Of a stretch of 64,000 nucleotides of DNA, positions 58,557 through 64,000 are shown piece by piece. Position numbers and translations under genes: made by a program. The notes under the pieces were generated by a model. That model did not search any database. It saw only the letters and a program-made list of their open reading frames with translations, and was not told the origin of the DNA. The number at the start of each line of letters is the position of its first letter. Positions within the stretch are counted from its first letter, which is position 1. Source of the stretch: Desulfotignum sp032250905 (lineage in GTDB: Bacteria; Desulfobacterota; Desulfobacteria; Desulfobacterales; Desulfobacteraceae); contig JAVVEQ010000009.1 in assembly GCA_032250905.1 (NCBI GenBank), positions 19,234-83,233 of the forward strand, given 5' to 3'.

Positions 58557-59750
58557 ATGACACCGGATTTCCACCAGTTTTTCACCCTGTTTGCAAAAAT
58601 CAGCAAAAAAATCCATGCCAACAGCGATACCAAAGACATTCTGGCCTGTATCGTGGAGAATATCACACGGATTCTTTCCGCCAAAGGCAGTATTTTCTGG
58701 ATATTGAACACGGAAAAAAAATGCATTGAAACAAAGATTTTTCATGGATTTGATTACCGAAGCCTGATGCAGACAGATTATTCCACCCTGATGACCCTGT
58801 TCGATCAGCATAAAAAAAAGTGTGTGGTGATCCCCAACGCCAGAGAAGATGACCGGATTCCGGATCTGGAGCGCCTTGGAAAGCGGAAAGTCAATTCAGT
58901 GACCGGCCTTTTTTTTGATATTTCAGGACCTTATACCGGGCTTCTGGCAGTTTACTTCATGCAAAACCGCATCCTGGATCCCCATGAGCTGGAGTTGGTC
59001 ACCGCTTTAGGGGAACAAGGGGCCATTGCTCTGGAAAAGGCCATCGGCCATGACCGAAAAATTCTGGACATCTACCGGAAAATCGTGGAAGGCTTTGCTC
59101 TGGCCATCGAGGCCCGGGACCGGATCACCCATGGCCACTCCCGGCGGGTGGCCACGTTGTCCCGGCTCACGGCCCGGCAGATGGGCCTGGATGATGCCAT
59201 GATAAAAAACATCTTCCATGCCGGGATCCTTCATGATATCGGAAAAATCGGCATCCGGGACACGGTGCTCGACCGTCTGGGACACCTGACCTCACGGGAA
59301 ATGGCCCAGATCCGCCAGCATCCCGTGCTGGGGGCCGACATCCTGATACCGCTGACTTTTTTTAAAGATATCGCCCCCATGATCCGGCACCATCATGAAC
59401 GGTTCGACGGCAGCGGGTACCCGGACGGTATCAAGGGCTCCCGCATCCCCCTGGGCGCCCGGATCCTGGCCGTATGCGACGTGTTTGAAACCATGACCGC
59501 CGGCCGGCCCGGCATGCCCCCCAAAGACCTTTCCTCTGCGATTTCTGAACTGAAACATGGTGCGGGGACCTTGTTTGACCCGGACGTGGTGCAGGCATTT
59601 TTTACCATTGTTCAGGAACATCCCCAGGCCATGGAAATCCATGAATCCATAGATGCGGTTCTGGACACGCTTCGCCAGAATGTGGCGGAGCTGGCCCTGC
59701 AGAACCGTCTGGAAAAGAAAACCACACTTCTGTTTCCACCGGGCTTTTGA
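58557..59750 (+). CDS. GAF-HD-GYP c-di-GMP phosphodiesterase-like regulator
   Basis: A 397-residue signalling protein. Residues about 20-165 form a GAF-like sensor (ILACIVENITRILSAKGSIFWI; VTGLFFDISGPYTGLL). Residues about 175-360 form an HD-GYP domain: HSRRVATLSRL (first His), HAGILHDIGKIGI (HD) and HHERFDGSGYPDG, where the GYP motif is intact. It should hydrolyse c-di-GMP in response to a small ligand in the GAF pocket. GGGGAGGC precedes the ATG. It lies 29 nt after the DUF294 gene and 42 nt before the histidine kinase. Confidence 0.9.
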   Translation: MTPDFHQFFTLFAKISKKIHANSDTKDILACIVENITRILSAKGSIFWILNTEKKCIETKIFHGFDYRSLMQTDYSTLMTLFDQHKKKCVVIPNAREDDRIPDLERLGKRKVNSVTGLFFDISGPYTGLLAVYFMQNRILDPHELELVTALGEQGAIALEKAIGHDRKILDIYRKIVEGFALAIEARDRITHGHSRRVATLSRLTARQMGLDDAMIKNIFHAGILHDIGKIGIRDTVLDRLGHLTSREMAQIRQHPVLGADILIPLTFFKDIAPMIRHHHERFDGSGYPDGIKGSRIPLGARILAVCDVFETMTAGRPGMPPKDLSSAISELKHGAGTLFDPDVVQAFFTIVQEHPQAMEIHESIDAVLDTLRQNVAELALQNRLEKKTTLLFPPGF

Positions 59751-59792
59751 CAACAGGGCATGCCCCGTAACCTTTGACTTGATGGAAAAAAT

Positions 59793-62003
59793 ATGAAACT
59801 GCCGCATTATTTCAACAACCTGCCCATCCGGTACAAAATCCTGTGCATATACTCTGTCACGTTTATCCTGATCATGGGGCTTTCCAGCCTCACTATCTAC
59901 TCCATCGTCAAGCAGCATGTGGAAAAGAATATGGAAAACATGCTGCACAATGCCACCTCCGCCATGGTCAACAGCGTGAAAACCGCGGCATCGGTCTCTA
60001 TTCGGAACTATCTGCGGGCCACGGCGGAAAACAATCTGGATATGGTCCGGCATCTTCACCGGCTTGCTGAAGAGGGGGCGCTGACACAGGAACAGGCTCG
60101 AAATCAGGCGGCTGACCTGATGCTGTCCCGGAAAATCGGCACCCAGGGGTATATCTGCATTCTGGACGGATCGGGCCGTGTGGTGAAACACCCCAAAAAA
60201 CAGCTGGAAGGCCTTGACATATCCGACCACGCCTTTGTCCGGGAAATGGTGGCCACAAAAAAAGGGTATATTGAATATGAGTGGCAGAATCCGGGCGATG
60301 CCAGCCCCCGGCCCAAAGCATTGTATCTTGCGTATTTCGCCCCCTGGAACTGGATGATCACGGTATCTACCTACAGAGAGGAATTTACTGCGCTCATGGA
60401 GGTTCAGGATTTTGAAAAAAGCATCCTGGGCCAGCGGCTCGGCAGAAAAGGATATACCAGTGTGCTGAATACCGGCGGCACTTTTATTGTCCATCCAGAG
60501 TTCAAAGGTGCCGACATTGCTTCCATTCCTGAATATGCCGGTTCAGGCTTTCAAAAATTCCTGACCCGGACATACGGCGAACACCCCATACCCCGTCAGG
60601 CAAATATCAAAGACCCCACTCGAAAAAAACAGATCGTTTTCAACCCCATTCCGGAATACCAGTGGATCGTGGCTTCCGTCATTCATATGGATGATTTTTT
60701 TTCGCCCCTGGATACCATTAGGGAATTCATCATCCTGGTGGGGATCGCCTCTCTTCTGATTTTCATTCCCATCACCTTTTTTCTGAGCGCCACCATCACA
60801 GGACCTTTGCGGAACCTCATGGAACGGCTGAATGAAGATATCGACACGGGGAAAGGATTTTCAAACCGAATGGTGATTCCGCACTCTCTGGATGAAGTGG
60901 GGCAGATCTCTTTTTACTACAATTCTTTCATGGAAAAACTGGAGTCCTACAGCCGGGATCTCAAGGCACAGATCGCAGAAAGAAAACAGGCCCAGGAAGC
61001 GCTGCAGGAAAGTGAAGAACGCTACCGTTCCGTAATGGAAGCTGCCCCGGACCCGATTATTGTCTATGACATGGAAGGGCACGTCATTTATTTCAACCCG
61101 GCGTTCACCCGGGTGTTCGGCTACACACTGGACGAGAGCCTGGGAAAAAAAATGGACCATTTTGTACCTGAAGAACAGTGGAAACAGGCCATGGGAGGGA
61201 TACAAGAAATCCTGAAAGGACATGTGCTTCCCCGCACCGAAACCACGCGGAAAGCAAAAGACGGACGGCTTATCGAAGTCACCCTTCGGGGATCGGTGTA
61301 CCGTGACAAAAACGGCAACCCATCGGGCACGGTGATAACCCACCGGGACATATCCCAGGTAAAGCAGCTGGAAAAAACGATCATGGAAATCAGTGAAAAG
61401 GAACGCCAGAAAATAGGCAATGACCTTCACGATGACCTGTGCCCCCATCTCATCGGCGTGGAGGGCTTGAGCAAGGTGTTGAAAGCCCGGGTGAAAAAAA
61501 CCGCGCCCGACGCGGCCCAATCCGTGGAAAACATCACCCGGCTGATCCAGGAAGCCATTCGAAAAACCCGTCTTCTGGCCAGGGGATTGTGTCCGGTCTA
61601 TTTCAAACACGGGCTGTTGTCCTCTTTGCAGGAGCTGGCCGCCAATACCAAAAGCGTACACCAGGTGACCTGTTCCCTGCTGTTCCATGAAAAAATACCT
61701 TCCGGCAATGATATGGTAAACACCAACCTCTACCATATCGCCCAGGAAGCGGTCCAGAATGCCATCCGTCACGGTGGTGCAGACCACATCATCATCGAAA
61801 TGGCGTCCCGGAAAACCTGGTTCTCCCTGCGCATCACCGACAACGGCACCGGGTTTGATCCCTCCAAAGACGCCCGGGGTATGGGGATTCGCATCATGAA
61901 CTACCGGGCCAAGCTCATGGGCGCATCCCTGGAAATTGAATCCAGCGGCACCGGGACCTGCGTCACCCTGAAACTGCCACTCAACGCCCTTCAAAACACG
62001 TGA
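59793..62003 (+). CDS. Cache-HAMP-PAS histidine kinase, NarX/DegS type
   Basis: A 736-residue membrane sensor kinase. A first helix (residues about 17-37) is followed by a periplasmic double-Cache region to about 305 (YICILDGSGRVVKHPKKQLEG; YTSVLNTGGTFIVHPEFKG), a second helix (about 308-330), HAMP, and a PAS domain (YRSVMEAAPDPIIVYDMEGHVIYFNPAF). The HisKA_3 box is EKERQKIGNDLHDDLCPHLIG with phospho-His H546. The ATPase part has NLYHIAQEAVQNAIRHGG, DNGTGFD and GMGIRIMNYRAKLMG. Cache domains usually bind small acids or amines. Its response-regulator partner follows. Confidence 0.93.
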   Translation: MKLPHYFNNLPIRYKILCIYSVTFILIMGLSSLTIYSIVKQHVEKNMENMLHNATSAMVNSVKTAASVSIRNYLRATAENNLDMVRHLHRLAEEGALTQEQARNQAADLMLSRKIGTQGYICILDGSGRVVKHPKKQLEGLDISDHAFVREMVATKKGYIEYEWQNPGDASPRPKALYLAYFAPWNWMITVSTYREEFTALMEVQDFEKSILGQRLGRKGYTSVLNTGGTFIVHPEFKGADIASIPEYAGSGFQKFLTRTYGEHPIPRQANIKDPTRKKQIVFNPIPEYQWIVASVIHMDDFFSPLDTIREFIILVGIASLLIFIPITFFLSATITGPLRNLMERLNEDIDTGKGFSNRMVIPHSLDEVGQISFYYNSFMEKLESYSRDLKAQIAERKQAQEALQESEERYRSVMEAAPDPIIVYDMEGHVIYFNPAFTRVFGYTLDESLGKKMDHFVPEEQWKQAMGGIQEILKGHVLPRTETTRKAKDGRLIEVTLRGSVYRDKNGNPSGTVITHRDISQVKQLEKTIMEISEKERQKIGNDLHDDLCPHLIGVEGLSKVLKARVKKTAPDAAQSVENITRLIQEAIRKTRLLARGLCPVYFKHGLLSSLQELAANTKSVHQVTCSLLFHEKIPSGNDMVNTNLYHIAQEAVQNAIRHGGADHIIIEMASRKTWFSLRITDNGTGFDPSKDARGMGIRIMNYRAKLMGASLEIESSGTGTCVTLKLPLNALQNT

Positions 62004-62062
62004 TCGGAAATGCCCGTATGAGATTGCACAATTGAAAAAAACATGGTATGTGCCTGCCAGCA

Positions 62063-62734
62063 ATGAACACAAAAAAGAAAATACTTCTGGTGGAAGATCA
62101 CCCCATCTTCCGGCTCGGCCTGGCCGAACTGATCAATCAGGAAGAGGATTTAACCGCCTCCGGTGAATCAAAGGACGTGGATTCCGCCATCAGAGAGATC
62201 GAGTCGGTCCACCCGGATCTGATCATTGCGGACATTTCATTGAAAAATTCCGACGGCATTGATCTGGTGCGGCATGTCAAAAAACACCATCCGCACATTC
62301 CGGTGCTGGTGCTGTCCATGCACGACGAATACCTTTATGCCCAGCGGGTGCTTCATGCCGGCGCCCGGGGATACATCATGAAGCAGGAGGCCATGGAATC
62401 GGTGGTGGCGGCCATTCACCATGTGCTGTCGGGCAAAGTTTATCTGAATGACACCGTAAAGGAGCATATCCTTTCCAACATCACAGGATCAGGGGATCTG
62501 CGGAAAAAATGCCCTGCAGACCGTCTCACGGATCGCGAAATGCAGGTTTTCAAGCTGATCGGCAAGGGATATTCCTCAAGAGAAATTGCCATCCGCCTGT
62601 TTTTAAGTATCAAAACCATCGGGACCTACCGGGAAAGAATCAAGACCAAACTCAACTTGAAGCATGCCAATGAACTGGTGCGGTGTGCGGTGCATTTTGA
62701 AAAGACCGGCCAGATCACCACGGTCCCGGAATAA
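62063..62734 (+). CDS. NarL/FixJ-family response regulator
   Basis: A 223-residue regulator. The receiver has ILLVEDHPIFRLG, phospho-Asp D57 in LIIADISLKNSDG, and VLVLSMHDE then GYIMKQEA as the Ser/Lys switch. The LuxR-type DNA-binding domain is LTDREMQVFKLIGKGYSSREIAIRLFLSIKTIGTYRERIK. It is the expected partner of the preceding HisKA_3 kinase. ATG 62063 gives the family's usual MNTKKKILLVEDHP start; an ATG five codons earlier is possible, and neither has a strong ribosome binding site. The acyl-CoA synthetase downstream is a plausible target. Confidence 0.9.
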   Translation: MNTKKKILLVEDHPIFRLGLAELINQEEDLTASGESKDVDSAIREIESVHPDLIIADISLKNSDGIDLVRHVKKHHPHIPVLVLSMHDEYLYAQRVLHAGARGYIMKQEAMESVVAAIHHVLSGKVYLNDTVKEHILSNITGSGDLRKKCPADRLTDREMQVFKLIGKGYSSREIAIRLFLSIKTIGTYRERIKTKLNLKHANELVRCAVHFEKTGQITTVPE

Positions 62735-62822
62735 TCGGCCCTTCACAGCCAGTGTCATCTCACGGTCTTACAGAACACTAGGTTTTTTTCTTACAAAACC
62801 CACTGAATTCACTTACAGTGAA

Positions 62823-62854
62823 AATCGGTTTTCAACCGATTGCGATATCGATAT
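62823..62854. promoter_or_regulatory. Two adjacent palindromes before the acyl-CoA synthetase gene
   Basis: AATCGGTT-TTC-AACCGATT (62823-62841) is followed at once by ATATCGATAT (62845-62854). Both are perfect. They lie about 70-100 nt upstream of the ATG at 62925, where a LuxR-type or TetR-type regulator could bind. The preceding NarL-type regulator is one candidate. No clear -35/-10 pair was found. Confidence 0.4.
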
Positions 62855-62924
62855 TCCTTTAATATATGACATTGAGGCGAAAATCTCACCTGACAACATC
62901 TATCTTAAAAGGAAGGTACCGCTT

Positions 62925-64000
62925 ATGACCGCAAAACCTAACATGACCGATTATGAAAAAGAGTACAGTGAATTCAAATGGCAGGTTCCGGAGTATTACA
63001 ATTTCGCCGGAGATGTGTTTGACAAGTGGGCGGAAGACAAGGAAAAACTGGCCATGCTCTGGGTGGATGACCACGGTACTGAGATCAGAAAAACGTTTCA
63101 TGAACTCAGCAGGGCGTCCAAACAACTGGCCAACGTATTCAAATCCCGGGGCATCGGCCAGGGGGATGTAGTCATCGTGGTCCTTCCCAGAAACATTGAA
63201 TGGTGGATCGCTTTTACCGCCTGTATCCGTTGCGGTGCCATGATCGCACCCGGTACCACCCAGCTGACGGGCAAGGATCTGGAATACCGGGCCAACAAGT
63301 CTGAAGCCGCCTGTATCATCACCACGCCGGCCATTGCCGGTACCTTTGACCAGGTCGCAGATCACTGCGCCACTGTCAAAACAAAAATCGTCATTTCCGA
63401 ACCCAAAAACGGGTGGATCTTCTGGGACGAGGCCATGGCCAAGGCTTCTGATGAATTTGAAACCGCCAGAACCAAAGCGGACGACAACTGCCTGGTCTAT
63501 TTCACCTCCGGCACCACCGGGTTTCCCAAAATGGCCCTGCATGCTCATTCCTATGGATATGGTCATATGGTCACCGGAAAATACTGGCTGGATCTCAAGC
63601 CGGATGACATGCACTGGAACGTGTCTGACACCGGATGGGCCAAGGCTGCCTGGTCCAGCTATTTCGGTCCCTGGAACCAGGGGGCGGCCCAGTTTATCCA
63701 TCATACCGACCGGTTCGATCCCAGGGTCACCCTGGACCTGTTGTCCAGATATCCCATCACCACCATGTGCGGGGCGCCGACCATCTACCGGATGCTGGTT
63801 CTCCAGGATCTCTCCCAATACAAGTTCCCCACCCTGCGTCATTGTGTGGGGGCTGGTGAACCGTTGAACCCGGAAATCATTGAGGTATGGAAAAAAGCCA
63901 CCGGCTGTACCATCCGGGATGGATACGGCCAGACCGAAACCGTAATTCTGGCGGGAAATTTTCCCTGCATTCCGCCCCGCTTCGGATCCATGGGAAAACC
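62925..64000 (+). CDS. AMP-forming acyl-CoA synthetase (MACS type), C-terminus missing
   Basis: The first 358 codons are in the window; the frame is still open at base 64000. It activates an acid to acyl-CoA with ATP through an acyl-adenylate. The P-loop-like motif is CLVYFTSGTTGFPKM (about residues 188-202), followed by SYGYGHMVTGKYWLDLKPDDMHWNVSDTGWAKA, CGAPTIYRML, and RDGYGQTET near the right edge. These match the medium-chain (MACS/AcsM) group. Start ATG 62925 follows AAAAGGAAGG. Substrate may be a medium-chain, branched or aromatic acid. Confidence 0.93.
   Translation, partial: MTAKPNMTDYEKEYSEFKWQVPEYYNFAGDVFDKWAEDKEKLAMLWVDDHGTEIRKTFHELSRASKQLANVFKSRGIGQGDVVIVVLPRNIEWWIAFTACIRCGAMIAPGTTQLTGKDLEYRANKSEAACIITTPAIAGTFDQVADHCATVKTKIVISEPKNGWIFWDEAMAKASDEFETARTKADDNCLVYFTSGTTGFPKMALHAHSYGYGHMVTGKYWLDLKPDDMHWNVSDTGWAKAAWSSYFGPWNQGAAQFIHHTDRFDPRVTLDLLSRYPITTMCGAPTIYRMLVLQDLSQYKFPTLRHCVGAGEPLNPEIIEVWKKATGCTIRDGYGQTETVILAGNFPCIPPRFGSMGK

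Noticed and set aside
59753..59768. Imperfect palindrome ACAGGGCATGCCCCGT between the HD-GYP and kinase genes
   Set aside because: It is short, with no loop or T-run and no nearby promoter; it was not strong enough to list as a site.
62886..63842. A 318-codon minus-strand open frame near the right edge
   Set aside because: It is antisense to the acyl-CoA synthetase, whose AMP-binding motif and ribosome binding site are clear.

Overview
The window looks like chromosomal sequence from a strictly anaerobic Gram-negative bacterium of the Desulfobacterota, most likely a sulfate reducer of the Desulfobacteraceae type. This is inferred from gene content: an ADP-forming acyl-CoA synthetase start, two non-pyrrolysine MttB-type methyltransferases, a PflX-type radical SAM protein, UPF0280, a ferritin-like protein and a molybdenum hydroxylase. 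MlaC, LolB-like and TPR lipoproteins show an outer membrane. There is no rRNA, so the genus is not settled. I see no complete insertion sequence, prophage or CRISPR array.

Layout. 1-4.8 kb: an acyl-CoA synthetase start and a ferritin-like gene, a TIGR01777 epimerase, two tandem malate-dehydrogenase-type genes, an orphan RelE-like toxin and a PEBP protein. 4.8-11.7 kb: a UbiB kinase, then a minus-strand run of an unknown gene, mlaC, pstC, pstA and pstS with no pstB. 11.7-17.2 kb: a minus-strand catabolic cluster of two MttB-like methyltransferases, tdh and kbl, with a long inverted repeat between tdh and kbl. 17.3-23.7 kb: RNase HI coupled to an agmatinase-family gene, an unusual PII-like/membrane protein pair, two methyltransferases, PflX and an MFS transporter. 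23.9-27.6 kb: a three-subunit molybdenum hydroxylase operon.

27.6-31.3 kb is AT-richer and ends at tRNA-Arg(TCT). It holds a lipase-like gene, a striking GC-capped hairpin, a small unknown protein, a PilZ protein, an IHF/HU protein and umuD without umuC. Two copies of a roughly 50-nt sequence lie upstream of the lipase and umuD genes. 31.3-39.2 kb: an RpoH-type sigma factor behind a perfect 22-nt palindrome, a TPR lipoprotein, a LolB-like lipoprotein, Mrp ATPase, a dGTPase-like protein, UPF0280 and a fused two-domain CDP-alcohol phosphatidyltransferase.

39.2-41.3 kb holds the most suggestive little-studied system: an overlapping minus-strand operon of an amidoligase-fold enzyme, a class I glutamine-amidotransferase-like hydrolase and a YqaA-type membrane protein. 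41.4-49.7 kb: TrmO, a DMT transporter and recC-recB without recD. 49.9-53.4 kb: a coupled operon of two secreted DUF4139-type proteins and a DsbC-like thiol isomerase. 53.4-56.8 kb: a SAM hydroxide adenosyltransferase/apt/lipoprotein operon, a CYTH protein and a second DMT transporter. 57.0-64.0 kb: a same-strand signalling run of cupin, DUF294 nucleotidyltransferase, GAF-HD-GYP phosphodiesterase, Cache-HAMP-PAS histidine kinase and NarL-type regulator, followed by an AMP-forming acyl-CoA synthetase that leaves the window.

Many starts were moved downstream of the longest reading frame to an ATG or GTG with a good Shine-Dalgarno sequence; each entry says so.
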